A stretch of DNA of 64,000 bases from Hyphomonas atlantica corrig. (GTDB lineage: Bacteria > Pseudomonadota > Alphaproteobacteria > Caulobacterales > Hyphomonadaceae), in the NCBI RefSeq assembly GCF_000682715.1, contig NZ_AWFH01000034.1, forward strand, positions 1-64,000, read 5' to 3'. Positions within the stretch are counted from its first letter, which is position 1; the number at the start of each line of letters is the position of its first letter. Below the pieces are notes generated by a model that did no database searches, was not told the origin of the DNA, and saw only the letters and a program-made list of their open reading frames with translations. Shown here one piece after another: positions 7,937-17,123 of this stretch. A program made the position numbers and the translations under genes.

Positions 7937-8042
7937 ATGGGCAGGCTCGGGGAGTTGCACCCGGTAGCGCACAAGAATGCTTCCCCTTCGGCCACGGCGC
8001 GGCTAAGCCTGAATGTGACACTTTGGGGAAAGGGAGCGGCGG

Positions 8043-9338
8043 ATGCTTTCAATCGCGGGATATGAATGGGGTTGGGACAATGCGCGGGCGCTGATCGGCA
8101 TCGTCCTGATCTATGGCGTGTGCTGGGTCTTGTCGGAGAAGCGCAAGCTGTTCCCGTTCAAGCTGGTCGTCGGCGCGACGATCATGCAATTCGTATTCGC
8201 GCTCATCCTGTTCGGCATTCCCTTCGTGCGTGCGATCCTGTTCAAGGCCAATGACGTGGTTGATGGCCTGCAGAATGCGACGCGGGCCGGCACCAGTTTT
8301 GTGTTCGGCTATGTCGGGGACAATGTGGCCGCGCAGCAATTGATGGATGGCTCGCCGCCGCCTCTGTTCTTTTTCCAGATCCTGCCGATCGTGATCGTTG
8401 TCGCTGCGCTGTCCGCCATTCTCTGGCACTGGCGTATCCTTCAATGGATCACGAATGGCTTTGCCTATATCTTCCAGCGCGCGATGGGGCTTGGCGGGGC
8501 AACGTCTCTCGCCGTATCGGCCAACGTATTCATGGGCATGACCGAAGCGCCCGTTCTGATCCGGCCCTACATCAAGGGGATGACCCGGTCTGAATTGCTG
8601 ATCATGATGACGGCAGGCTTTGCGACCATCGCTGGCAGTGTGCTGGTCGTTTATGGATCATTCCTCGAAGGCAAGATGGAAAATCCGCTGGCACAATTGC
8701 TGACCGCCTCCATCATGGCAGCCCCTGCGGCAGTGGCTGTTGCACTCTGTCTGGTCCCCGAGACGACGCCCGCGACCGAGCGTATGAAAGAGCCGGATTT
8801 CAGCTATTCTTCGACTATGGATGCCTTTTCGACCGGCGCGTCTGACGGCCTGAAGATCGTTCTGAACATCACGACCATGCTGATCGCGGCGCTGGCCCTG
8901 CTTTGGCTGGTCAATGCCGGACTTGGACTGTTCCCGGATGTGGCGGGCGCGCCGCTATCCATCGAGCGGGTGCTGGGCTGGATCTTCGCGCCGCTAATGT
9001 ACATGATCGGCGTGCCAATGGGAGAGGCGGCGCAGTCAGGTTCTCTCATGGGGGTGAAGACCGTGCTGACGGAGTTTGTCGCCTTCCTTCAACTGGCCGA
9101 AGTTCCGGTTGACGCAATGGATCCGCGCACACGCATGATCACGGCGCACGCCATTTGCGGCTTTGCCAATTTCGGTTCGATGGGCATCCTGATCGGCGGC
9201 CTGAGCATTGTGGAGCCAGCGCGGCGGGACGATTTCCTGGCGCTGGCATGGCGGACCCTGCTGGCGGGCACGCTGGCGACTTGTCTGTCCGGCGCAGTGG
9301 TCGGCGCATTGCCATATCAATTGTTCACGGGCGGCTGA
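8043..9338 (+). CDS. Concentrative nucleoside transporter (NupC/CNT family)
   Basis: 431 residues with about ten hydrophobic segments, an inner-membrane protein. The N-terminus (GIVLIYGVCWVLSEKRK), the QNATRAGTSFVFGYVG segment, the FVFGYVGD and GMTEAPVLIRPY motifs, and the C-terminal ICGFANFGSMGILIGG are hallmarks of CNT transporters, which import nucleosides with sodium or protons. An AGGGAGCGG-type site precedes the ATG. It is followed by a TonB-dependent receptor gene on the same strand with a 67-base gap, which suggests that both membranes are served by this locus. Confidence 0.93.
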   Translation: MLSIAGYEWGWDNARALIGIVLIYGVCWVLSEKRKLFPFKLVVGATIMQFVFALILFGIPFVRAILFKANDVVDGLQNATRAGTSFVFGYVGDNVAAQQLMDGSPPPLFFFQILPIVIVVAALSAILWHWRILQWITNGFAYIFQRAMGLGGATSLAVSANVFMGMTEAPVLIRPYIKGMTRSELLIMMTAGFATIAGSVLVVYGSFLEGKMENPLAQLLTASIMAAPAAVAVALCLVPETTPATERMKEPDFSYSSTMDAFSTGASDGLKIVLNITTMLIAALALLWLVNAGLGLFPDVAGAPLSIERVLGWIFAPLMYMIGVPMGEAAQSGSLMGVKTVLTEFVAFLQLAEVPVDAMDPRTRMITAHAICGFANFGSMGILIGGLSIVEPARRDDFLALAWRTLLAGTLATCLSGAVVGALPYQLFTGG

Positions 9339-9367
9339 TCTTTTCCCTCGCCTGTCGCACGGTCAGG

Positions 9368-9386
9368 CCTAGACTTCAGGTCTGGG
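9368..9386 (+). promoter_or_regulatory. Hairpin between transporter and receptor genes
   Basis: CCTAGAC (9368-9374) pairs with GTCTGGG (9380-9386) around TTCAG: seven pairs including one T-G. It lies just upstream of the receptor start and has no T-run. It could modulate expression of the second gene. Confidence 0.3.
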
Positions 9387-9405
9387 ATTGGCACGAGTGC
9401 GAGAC

Positions 9406-11430
9406 ATGAGAATGAGACATATTTGGGCGGGCGTGTTCGCCGCGAGTGGTGCTGCCTTGGCGGCTGCAATGCCGGTAGCCGCGCAGGAGCGACTGGAGCC
9501 GGTCAATGTCTGGGGTGACCGGGCAGAGACCGATCCCGGTAGCCTGGCCGTTCTGGATAATGCCGAGATCGCGGACACGCTTGCGGACCATCCAGCCGAA
9601 ATCCTGAACAAGCTGCCCGGCGTGAACATCCAGATGAATTCCGGGCAGGAGCACCTGATCGCCATCCGCAGCCCCGTCCTGACCGGCGGGGCCGGGCAGG
9701 GCAGCTTCCTGATCATGGAGAATGGCGTGCCGGTGCGCTCGCCCGCCTTCGGAAACGTCAACAGCCTGTTCGAGCCGCACCATGAAGTGGCGAGCGCCAT
9801 TGAGGTCGTACGGGGGCCGGGCAGTGCGAAGTATGGCTCCAACGCCGTGCACGGACTGGTGAATGTCATCCTGCCGGACGTCGGCGCCGGCAGCGAGACC
9901 GTCGCAAGCTATGGCACGCTTGGCCGATGGCGCAGCGATGTGACGCTGGACCAGGGCGAGCATTGGCTAGCGGCAGTCTCGATCCAGAAGGATACAGGCT
10001 GGCGCGACAATACCGGTATGGACCAGCAGAAACTGACTGTGGTGGGAGACTGGGCGCTGGGCGGTTGGGACACGACAGGGTGGCTGACCGCATCCAACCT
10101 CAATCAGGAGACGGCCGGCTTCATTCAGGGCGCCGACGCCTACAAGGATGAGGACATAGCCAAATCCAATCCGAACCCGGAGGCCTATCGCGATGCCTGG
10201 TCGGCGCGCGCCGGGGCGCGGCTTTCCCGCGAAATGGGCGGCGGCACGTTGACCCTGACGCCTTATGCGCACACGCAGGCGATGATCTTTGCGCAGCACT
10301 TCCTGCCGAATGGCGGCGTCGAGAAGAATGGCTCGACCGGCGGCGGCGTCATGGCCCGCTTTCAGCGGGAGGTCTCTGAGGCGGTGACCTGGCGGGTCGG
10401 CGCGGATGTGGATGTGGCGAGTGGCTGGCTGAAGGAAATCCAGCCGGAGCCGTTCGGATTTTTCCCAGGCGACGCACGTTTTCCACAGGGCAAGCACTAT
10501 GACTATACCGTCGACACGCTGACCGGCGCGCTGTGGGGCGAGCTGGACTATGCGCTTACGGATGATATGCGCCTGCTGGCGGGGCTGCGAGCGGAAACCC
10601 ACGAATACGATTATTCGACGGATGTGGCCCCCGGAATCAATGGCCGGTTCAATGTGCCAGCGGACCGGACGGATAATTTTGACCTGCTGACGCCGAAGCT
10701 GGGCTTGATCTGGTCTGTGGCCGACGCAACCGATCTTTATGCGAATTATGCGCGGGGCGAGCGTGCACCTCAGGCGTCTGATCTCTATCGCCTGCAAAGC
10801 CTGCAAGTAGCCGGTGAGGTCGAGGAAGAGACGCTGGACAGTGTCGAGATCGGCGCGCGGGGCAGTGCGCTTGACGGGCGGCTGGTCTATGATGTGGCGG
10901 CCTACTGGATGGAGAAGGAGAATTTCTTCTTCCGCGATAGCGACGGGTTGAATGTTCCCAATGGATCGACCGAGCATGCGGGAATCGAAGCCTCGGCGGC
11001 TTTGGAACTGACCACCGCATTAAGTGTTTCCGGATCGACAAGCTGGTCAGACCAGACTTATACGTTCGACCGGATTACCAGTTCGGGTACGGAAACCATC
11101 CAGGACGGAAACGAGATCGACACGGCCCCGGAATGGCTGGCAAATGTCTCGCTCGACTGGAAGGCGACGGAGGCCATCAAGCTGTCCCTGAATGTGGATC
11201 ATGTCGGCGAGTACTTTGTCGACCCGGCCAACACCACAGTCTATCCCGGTCACACAGTGCTCGGCGCACGCGGCGCATGGGTGTTTGCTGAGGGAACCGA
11301 AGTGTTCCTGATCGTGCGCAATCTGACTGATGAGCGCTACGCTGACCGGGCCGACCTCGCCTTTGGCAATGACAGATACTTCCCCGGCGAGCCAATCAAT
11401 GCGACGCTGGGCATGAGAAAGAAATTCTAG
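9406..11430 (+). CDS. TonB-dependent outer-membrane receptor
   Basis: About 674 residues. The start is uncertain: ATGs at 9406 and 9412 and a TTG at 9388 are all possible and none has a strong ribosome-binding site. A signal peptide (AGVFAASGAALAAAMPVAAQ) is followed by the plug domain (LPGVNIQMNSG, IEVVRGPGSAKYGSNAVHG) and a beta barrel ending in an aromatic residue (MRKKF), as needed for barrel insertion. The receptor takes up a large or scarce ligand using TonB energy. Adjacency to a nucleoside transporter hints at nucleosides or related compounds, but this is inference; no Fur box or B12 riboswitch was seen. Confidence 0.92.
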   Translation: MRMRHIWAGVFAASGAALAAAMPVAAQERLEPVNVWGDRAETDPGSLAVLDNAEIADTLADHPAEILNKLPGVNIQMNSGQEHLIAIRSPVLTGGAGQGSFLIMENGVPVRSPAFGNVNSLFEPHHEVASAIEVVRGPGSAKYGSNAVHGLVNVILPDVGAGSETVASYGTLGRWRSDVTLDQGEHWLAAVSIQKDTGWRDNTGMDQQKLTVVGDWALGGWDTTGWLTASNLNQETAGFIQGADAYKDEDIAKSNPNPEAYRDAWSARAGARLSREMGGGTLTLTPYAHTQAMIFAQHFLPNGGVEKNGSTGGGVMARFQREVSEAVTWRVGADVDVASGWLKEIQPEPFGFFPGDARFPQGKHYDYTVDTLTGALWGELDYALTDDMRLLAGLRAETHEYDYSTDVAPGINGRFNVPADRTDNFDLLTPKLGLIWSVADATDLYANYARGERAPQASDLYRLQSLQVAGEVEEETLDSVEIGARGSALDGRLVYDVAAYWMEKENFFFRDSDGLNVPNGSTEHAGIEASAALELTTALSVSGSTSWSDQTYTFDRITSSGTETIQDGNEIDTAPEWLANVSLDWKATEAIKLSLNVDHVGEYFVDPANTTVYPGHTVLGARGAWVFAEGTEVFLIVRNLTDERYADRADLAFGNDRYFPGEPINATLGMRKKF

Positions 11431-11441
11431 GGAGGAAGCCA

Positions 11442-12056
11442 ATGAAACTTTACCATACGCCAAACGCTCCGAACCCGGACCGGGTGACTTTTTTCTTGCG
11501 CGCCAAGGGCAAGCTCGATGCTGTGGAGCTGGAAGAAGTCTCCATCATGAAGCAGGAGCACAAGACGAAGGAATACCGTGACGTCTCGCCCTTCGCGCAG
11601 GTTCCGGCGCTGGTGCTGGACGATGGCACGAAGATCACCGAGAGCCGTGCGATCTGCACCTATTTCGAAAACCTCTTCCCTGAGCCTAATTTGATGGGAT
11701 CAGACGCCAAGGAAAAGGCGCTGATCGAGATGTGGGATCGCCGTGTGGAGATGATGTTCTTCGTCCAGTTCGCCACATGGTTCCGGAACGCGCATGAGAT
11801 GATGGCGCCGCTGGAAGTGCCGCAGAGCGCCGAGTCTGCCGCGAAGGGGGAAAAGGCCGCGCGCAAGATGGCCCAGCGAATCGACAAGCATCTGGCTCAG
11901 CATGAGTTTCTGGCGGCGGACCGCTTCTCGATTGCGGACATAACCCTGTTCATCACCTGCGGATTCTGCCGAGTGATGAAATGGGCGCCGCACAAGGAGC
12001 ACGAGAATCTCGGCCGCTGGTACGACGCCATGAAAGTGCGGGGTTTTGCCAGTTAG
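11442..12056 (+). CDS. Glutathione S-transferase family protein
   Basis: 204 residues with a strong GGGAGGA site. The N-terminal thioredoxin-like domain shows VPALVLDDGTKITESRAI (the glutathione-binding cis-Pro and Glu-Ser pair at around residues 52-70), and a helical C-terminal domain with the conserved RFSIADITLF follows. It starts 11 bases after the TonB receptor and may be co-transcribed with it. The substrate is unknown. Its end overlaps the end of the convergent SDR gene by four bases. Confidence 0.9.
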   Translation: MKLYHTPNAPNPDRVTFFLRAKGKLDAVELEEVSIMKQEHKTKEYRDVSPFAQVPALVLDDGTKITESRAICTYFENLFPEPNLMGSDAKEKALIEMWDRRVEMMFFVQFATWFRNAHEMMAPLEVPQSAESAAKGEKAARKMAQRIDKHLAQHEFLAADRFSIADITLFITCGFCRVMKWAPHKEHENLGRWYDAMKVRGFAS

Positions 12057-12841
12057 GCGTTCTTGATCGTCAGGCCGCCATCGACCGGGATGTGCACCCC
12101 GGTCAGGAAGCTGGCGGCTGGCAGGACGAGCGACAGGGTCATGTTGGCAACTTCTTCCGGGATGCCATACCGGCGCAGCGGCACGCGGCGCTTGGCATAG
12201 ATTTCCTTGTGCTCGTCCTTGATGCCTTCGGTGATGCCGGTGTGGATCGGGCCGGGGCAGATGCAGTTCACCGTGATGCCTTCGCGGCCAAGATCTACGG
12301 CAAGGCCGCGGGTCAGGCCGATGACGCCATGCTTGGCGGCGACATAGGGCGAATTGCCTGGCGTCGCGCCAAGCCCTTCGGTGGATGCAATGTTCACGAT
12401 GCGGCCGAAGCCAGCCTTGCGCATGTGTGGAAGTGCTGCGCGGATGGCGCGCTGGTGTGAGGTCAGCATGACATTGATGCTCGGGCCCCAACTGTCCTCA
12501 TAGCTCTCCTCGGCAATATCTGCCGGAAGGGCAAATCCGGCATTGTTGACCAGGATTTCCAGGCCGCCGAAATGCGCGGCAATTTCATCGACAACGCGTT
12601 TGATCGCGTCAGCGTCGCTCACATCCAGCGCCCAGCCATGAACATTGGAAAAGCCAGCGTCGCGGATCTCCTGAACCACGATGTCAACGTTCTCCTGTTT
12701 CAGGTCCGTGACGGCGACATTGGCCCCCTGCCGGGCAAAAAGGTGCGCGGTGGCGCGGCCCATGCCGCTGGCAGCGCCGGTGATCAGCGCGGTCTTGCCG
12801 TCGATAGAGCGGGACAGATCCTGATAGGGTAGGTTGCTCAT
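12053..12841 (-). CDS. Short-chain dehydrogenase/reductase
   Basis: 262 residues. TGAASGMG (cofactor loop), NNAGFALP, and YVAAKHG (Tyr/Lys active site) mark a classical SDR; DLKQENVD near residue 40 suggests NAD(H) preference because an Asp follows the second strand. The specific substrate (a hydroxyacyl or other secondary alcohol) cannot be read. The start overlaps the stop of the upstream thioesterase-like gene by four bases (ATGA), so the two are translated together. Confidence 0.9.
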   Translation of the reverse strand: MSNLPYQDLSRSIDGKTALITGAASGMGRATAHLFARQGANVAVTDLKQENVDIVVQEIRDAGFSNVHGWALDVSDADAIKRVVDEIAAHFGGLEILVNNAGFALPADIAEESYEDSWGPSINVMLTSHQRAIRAALPHMRKAGFGRIVNIASTEGLGATPGNSPYVAAKHGVIGLTRGLAVDLGREGITVNCICPGPIHTGITEGIKDEHKEIYAKRRVPLRRYGIPEEVANMTLSLVLPAASFLTGVHIPVDGGLTIKNA

Positions 12842-13266
12842 GTCTTTTTCTTTCGCTTCTTGATCGTTCCGGAGAAATTCAGGACGGGGCGACCATTGGC
12901 CGTGATGATGCCCCGGACGAATGTCAGGGATCGGCCGCGACGCAGTACGTCTCCGCGCGCTTCCATGTATTCGCCTTCAAGGGCGCCATCGAGAAACTCG
13001 GATGTGAAAGCGACGGTCACGCCATATTCGCCCTCCATGCCGTCATGGGCGATAGCGAACAGGGAAAAGTCCGCGAACGACATCAGGCAGCCGCCATGCA
13101 TGACGCCGCCCGCATTCATGTGCTTGCGTTCGGCGCGAAAGGCGGCGACGGGGCCTTGATCGTCAAACTTGAAATAGAATGGCCCTGCGGCGTCGTATTC
13201 AAAGGGCTCGTCGGGCCATGTCTGCCAGCCGGCAAATTCCCCGGATTCCACTGTATGTGCGGTCAT
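12838..13266 (-). CDS. Hotdog-fold PaaI-like thioesterase
   Basis: 142 residues from the ATG at 13266, chosen for its GGGAGG site; the longer frame lacks one. The motif MNAGGVMHGGCLMSFAD carries the HGG turn and the catalytic-acid region typical of PaaI/YbgC-type acyl-CoA thioesterases, followed by VTVAFTSEFLDGA and a lysine-rich C-terminus (KKRKKK). It is the first gene of a two-gene operon with the SDR, suggesting joint work on acyl-CoA intermediates. It is divergent from the acyl-CoA dehydrogenase at 13377. Confidence 0.87.
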   Translation of the reverse strand: MTAHTVESGEFAGWQTWPDEPFEYDAAGPFYFKFDDQGPVAAFRAERKHMNAGGVMHGGCLMSFADFSLFAIAHDGMEGEYGVTVAFTSEFLDGALEGEYMEARGDVLRRGRSLTFVRGIITANGRPVLNFSGTIKKRKKKT

Positions 13267-13376
13267 TCCGCCTCCCTGCTGTTTTTGTGGGGCACGATAC
13301 CGCACAGTCACCCTTCGACAAGCGTGCCGTTGGGGCATAGATTGGTCTGGCAAGAATATTCACCGGAGGAAATGGT

Positions 13377-14537
13377 ATGGCATTCGATGCCGAAATCCGC
13401 GCGGCGCTGATCGAGCAGGTCCGCCGCTTTGTGACCGAAAAGTGCGTGCCGATCGAGGCCAAGGTCGGCGAGGAAGACGAAGTACCACAGGAAATCGTCG
13501 ACGAGATGAAGAATCTCGGCCTGTTCGGCATCGCGGTGCCGGAAGAGTATGGCGGTCTGGCCCTGGATATGGAGACCGAGGCACTGGTTGCGATGGAACT
13601 GGGCGAGACATCCCCTGCTTTCCGGAGCGTGGCGGGCACGAATATCGGCATCGGCAGCCAGGCGCTCGTCTTGTTCGGAACGGATGCGCAGAAGGAAAGA
13701 TGGCTGCCGGGTATTGCCTCTGGCGACCTGATCGCCAGCTTCGCGTTGACCGAGCCGGAAGCGGGGTCTGACGCAGGCAGCCTGACGACCAAGGCCATCC
13801 GTGATGGCGACCATTACGTGCTGAATGGCACCAAGCGCTACATCACCAATGCGAACAAGGCGGACCTTTTTACGGTCATGGCGCGGACGGATCCGGATAC
13901 CCCGGGCCCGAAGGGCGTTTCGGCCTTCATCGTGGAGCGCGATACACCGGGCGTAACGGTGGGCGTCCCTGAAAAGAAAATGGGCCAGCAGGGCGCGCAT
14001 ATCTGTGATGTGATCTTCGAAGATGCGCGCGTGCCTGCCGAGAACATGATCGCGGGCGAGGGCGAAGGCTTCAAAGTGGCGATGAGCGTGCTGGACAAGG
14101 GACGCCTGCATATCTCCGCCGTTGCAACCGGCGTCTCCAAGCGCCTGATCCGCGAAATGGTAAACTATGCATTGGAGCGGCAGCAGTTCGGAAAGCCGAT
14201 CATGCAGCATCAGATGATTCAGGCCATGATTGCCGACAGCCAGGCCGAAACCTATGCGGCCGAATGCATGATCATGGATGCAGCGCGTCGGCGCGATGCC
14301 GGTGAGGATGTCACCCTGCTCGCCTCATCGACGAAATTGTTCGCCACTGAGGCGTGTGGCCGGGTTGCAGATCGCGCAGTGCAGGTATTCGGCGGCGCGG
14401 GTTATGTCTCCGACTATGGCATCGAGCGCTTCTATCGCGATGTGCGCATCTTCCGCCTGTATGAAGGCACCAGCCAGATCCAGCAGGTGATCATCGCGCG
14501 GGAACTGGCCCGCGCCGCGAAGGCAGGGAGGCTTTAG
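13377..14537 (+). CDS. Acyl-CoA dehydrogenase
   Basis: 386 residues, the normal length, behind CGGAGGAAA. FAD and substrate motifs are visible: FALTEPEAGSDAGS near residue 122-135, YITNAN, and the C-terminal YEGTSQIQQVIIAR, whose Glu is the position of the catalytic base in many family members. Catalyses the first, alpha-beta dehydrogenation step of beta-oxidation or branched-chain catabolism, passing electrons to ETF. The next gene follows after three bases. Divergent from the hotdog/SDR operon. Confidence 0.94.
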   Translation: MAFDAEIRAALIEQVRRFVTEKCVPIEAKVGEEDEVPQEIVDEMKNLGLFGIAVPEEYGGLALDMETEALVAMELGETSPAFRSVAGTNIGIGSQALVLFGTDAQKERWLPGIASGDLIASFALTEPEAGSDAGSLTTKAIRDGDHYVLNGTKRYITNANKADLFTVMARTDPDTPGPKGVSAFIVERDTPGVTVGVPEKKMGQQGAHICDVIFEDARVPAENMIAGEGEGFKVAMSVLDKGRLHISAVATGVSKRLIREMVNYALERQQFGKPIMQHQMIQAMIADSQAETYAAECMIMDAARRRDAGEDVTLLASSTKLFATEACGRVADRAVQVFGGAGYVSDYGIERFYRDVRIFRLYEGTSQIQQVIIARELARAAKAGRL

Positions 14538-14540
14538 GCC

Positions 14541-15776
14541 ATGTTCGAACACGATCTGACAGACCCGCATGAGGTTGGACTGAATGCCGAGCGGCTGGAG
14601 GCCATTCCGGAGTATTTCCAGAGCAACTATATCGACACGGGCAAGCTGCCCTGTGTGGCGACACTGGTGTCGCGCGGCGGCGAAGTGGCGCTGGAGGATT
14701 ATTCCGGCACGACCCATATCGGCGAAGGTGAGCCAATCGGTCCGCATACGATCTTCCGAATCTATTCTATGACCAAGCCGGTCACATCCCTGGCGGCGAT
14801 GATGCTGTTCGAGGAAGGCAAGCTGAGGCTGGATCATGAAGTTGCCCGCTACATTCCGGAATTTGCGGACGTGCAGGTGTTCGATAGCGGCAATCGTGAG
14901 GACTACACGACGCGCGCGCCAGACCGGGCCATGACCCTGCTGGACCTGTTCACGCACACATCCGGGATTACCTATGGCTTCCTGATGCAGGATGAGCCGG
15001 ACGCGATTTATCGCAAGGAAAAGATCGGCGCGCCGACCGAGACCCTGTTGGAAATGAGCCAGCGGATTGCGAAACTGCCGCTGGCCTTCTCCCCCGGAAC
15101 GCAATGGGGCTATGGCCATTCGATCGATGTGCTTGGCGCGGTGGTCGAGATTGTATCCGGGCAACCACTGGACGAGTTCTTCCGGGAGCGGATTTTTGGA
15201 CCGCTCGGTATGGATGACACTGATTTCTGGGTGCCTGAAAACAAGATTGACCGGCTGATGGCTTGCTACAGCAAACATCCGATCAGCGGAGAGATCACTC
15301 TGGCCGATGCGGCGGGCAAGGAGTCGAAGCTCTACAGCAAGCGCCCGAAACTGCTGAATGCGGGCGGCGGACTTGCCTCTACCGTGCGGGACTATCACCG
15401 GTTTTGCCTGATGCTGATGCGGGGCGGCACGCTGGATGGCGCGCGCATCATCAGCCCCAAGACGTGGGAGTTCATGCGCCAGAACCATTTGCCCGATGGT
15501 CAGACTATCAAGGCGATGGGTGACAAGACGTTTTCCGAGGCGCGCATGGAAGGCAACGGGTTCGGGCTTGGCGGCTCTGTACTGGTTGATCCGGTGGCAA
15601 GCATGCAGCCCTCCAGCCACGGTAATTTCAGCTGGGGTGGTCTTGCCTCCACTTTCTTCTGGATTGACCCGGTTGAAGAGATGATCGCCATTCAGGCGAC
15701 CCAGATGATGCCGTCAGGCACCTATCCGATCCGGCCTCAGCTGCAACAACTTGTCTATGCGGCGGTGGACTGGTGA
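14541..15776 (+). CDS. EstB-like serine hydrolase of the class C beta-lactamase family
   Basis: 411 residues. The Ser-x-x-Lys motif is SMTK (Ser76, Lys79) and the conserved Tyr is in YGHS (Tyr191); HGNFSWGGLAS near residue 355-365 replaces the KTG region, as in family VIII carboxylesterases. No signal peptide is visible, so it probably acts in the cytosol on esters rather than on penicillins. It is translated with the acyl-CoA dehydrogenase upstream (three-base gap) and the DUF3253 gene downstream (four-base overlap), which hints at ester catabolism feeding acyl-CoA oxidation. Confidence 0.9.
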   Translation: MFEHDLTDPHEVGLNAERLEAIPEYFQSNYIDTGKLPCVATLVSRGGEVALEDYSGTTHIGEGEPIGPHTIFRIYSMTKPVTSLAAMMLFEEGKLRLDHEVARYIPEFADVQVFDSGNREDYTTRAPDRAMTLLDLFTHTSGITYGFLMQDEPDAIYRKEKIGAPTETLLEMSQRIAKLPLAFSPGTQWGYGHSIDVLGAVVEIVSGQPLDEFFRERIFGPLGMDDTDFWVPENKIDRLMACYSKHPISGEITLADAAGKESKLYSKRPKLLNAGGGLASTVRDYHRFCLMLMRGGTLDGARIISPKTWEFMRQNHLPDGQTIKAMGDKTFSEARMEGNGFGLGGSVLVDPVASMQPSSHGNFSWGGLASTFFWIDPVEEMIAIQATQMMPSGTYPIRPQLQQLVYAAVDW

Positions 15777-16033
15777 GTGAGGAGCATTCCAACCCAGTCC
15801 GCGACGCGATCCTGGACGTGACAGCCGCTTGTGGCGCGGGCAAGACGGTTGCGCCGGAGATTGCGGCGAAGGCCGTCAGCGAAAAGAACTTCCAGCGTGT
15901 GCTGAAGGATGTTCGGGCTGAAGCCGTACGTTTGCACAAGGCGGGCATCGTTCTGATCTATCGCAAGGGCAAGCCGGTCGAAGATCCGGATACGTTCAAG
16001 GGCGTTTATCGGTTGGGATTGCCGGCAGCCTGA
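15773..16033 (+). CDS. DUF3253 small protein
   Basis: 86 residues with a GTG start overlapping the previous stop (GTGA, 15773-15776). The pattern APEIAAKAVSEKNFQRVLKDVRAEAVRLHKAGIVLIYRKGKPVEDPDTFKG corresponds in outline to DUF3253, a small winged-helix-like domain of unknown role. No membrane or signal segment. It is the last gene of the acyl-CoA dehydrogenase operon, and converges with the histidine phosphatase gene after four bases. Confidence 0.8.
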   Translation: MSEEHSNPVRDAILDVTAACGAGKTVAPEIAAKAVSEKNFQRVLKDVRAEAVRLHKAGIVLIYRKGKPVEDPDTFKGVYRLGLPAA

Positions 16034-16037
16034 CCGG

Positions 16038-16538
16038 TCAGTTGCCGTAGCTGCGCAGCTCCGTGCGGTAGCGGCGGCCATTGGCGGTCAGTACGTAGAG
16101 CCGGTCATACTCCGTAGCTTCGACAATCGGCGCGCCGGGCTTGCCGCCCAGCGCTTTCACAAGCTCCGGCGTCGTATTGGAATGGCCGACCACAAGGATG
16201 TTGCCGGGCGTCGCGCGCAGCATGTTCGCGAACGTGTCCAGATTGCTTGCGTCGTAAGGGAGAACCGTCAGGCCGTACGCATTTGCCGTGGGCGCGGCGG
16301 TTTCGCGGGTGCGATTGGTATCTGTGGAGTAGATAGCGGAAAGGTTTGCGTCAGCCAGTTCGGCAGCCAGAATCTCCGCGCGGGCCCGGCCGACAATTGT
16401 CAGGTGAGGGTCCTGCCCGCTGGCTTTCTCTGCGTGGCGGACGAGATAAATCGTCTGGGCGTCAGGCTCCGGGGTTGAAGCGCAGGCTGCCAGCGTCGCA
16501 AAGGCGATCATGGCCAGAGCGACGCGTCGCGACAGCAT
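16038..16538 (-). CDS. Histidine phosphatase superfamily lipoprotein
   Basis: 166 residues. Lipobox LAAC puts the lipidated Cys at residue 19. The catalytic LVRHAEK (Arg34, His35) and the second histidine in VVGHSNTTP (His119) define the phosphoglycerate-mutase-like histidine phosphatase fold, SixA-like in size. It should remove phosphate from an extracytoplasmic substrate that cannot be named. Its ATG overlaps the stop of the upstream DUF3291 gene (TGATG), so the two are translationally coupled. Confidence 0.87.
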   Translation of the reverse strand: MLSRRVALAMIAFATLAACASTPEPDAQTIYLVRHAEKASGQDPHLTIVGRARAEILAAELADANLSAIYSTDTNRTRETAAPTANAYGLTVLPYDASNLDTFANMLRATPGNILVVGHSNTTPELVKALGGKPGAPIVEATEYDRLYVLTANGRRYRTELRSYGN

Positions 16539-17032
16539 CAGGCTGCTTCCGGTTTGGCTACTGGACGTTCCAGAGAGAACGCATCTTCAGTTGGGCCGTT
16601 CTGTCGGAGCGATTGCAGTCGGTCCCAGCCATCCTGCAACGTGAAGCGCTCACCCCGCTTTGCCCACCACAGGACAAAGCCCGCTCCAGCGCTCCGATCC
16701 AGTTGGCTCGACAAACGCCTCATGCCGGGGGGGTGCGTGCGGCCATCGTAGGTGAATTCGCGCAGCGCTTCGACGGACTTCCAGCCCGCCATCGTGCAGA
16801 CATCAGGGGCCGCGAGTTCAGCCGGGTATGGGAACGCGAGTTCCATGCCGTACCACTCACCATTCGGGCGGCGAATACCGTGGGTGTGCCAGTGCATACC
16901 TTCGAAGGAATCTGCATCCGAAAATATGCGCGGCAAAATCGCCATGAAGACCCGAACGAACTCGTTCTCCATCGTGAACGCGCCCAGGGGGCGCGCGCAA
17001 TTGAAGTGTATCAAACGATACTCGTCGGCCAT
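16538..17032 (-). CDS. DUF3291 family protein
   Basis: 164 residues from the ATG at 17032; an in-frame TTG at 17050 is less likely. The opening YRLIHFNCARPLG, the FVRVFMAILPRIF segment and the WKSVEALREFTYDGRTH core followed by FVLWWAKRGERFTLQDGWDRL match the DUF3291 pattern (a ferredoxin-like monooxygenase-type fold of unknown activity). Cytosolic, with no signal peptide. First gene of a two-gene unit with the histidine phosphatase lipoprotein. Confidence 0.82.
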   Translation of the reverse strand: MADEYRLIHFNCARPLGAFTMENEFVRVFMAILPRIFSDADSFEGMHWHTHGIRRPNGEWYGMELAFPYPAELAAPDVCTMAGWKSVEALREFTYDGRTHPPGMRRLSSQLDRSAGAGFVLWWAKRGERFTLQDGWDRLQSLRQNGPTEDAFSLERPVAKPEAA

Positions 17033-17123
17033 CGAATTGTCCCCATCCAATGTTGACGGGATTAAGACAAAGCCGTTTCACAATTCTTAAGCGAATTCAG
17101 AATCGTCCTTAAAACCTTGTGAA

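Noticed and set aside
11700..12491. 263-codon minus-strand frame spanning the GST/SDR junction
   Set aside because: Overlaps two well-supported genes and shows only frame-shifted residues of the SDR.
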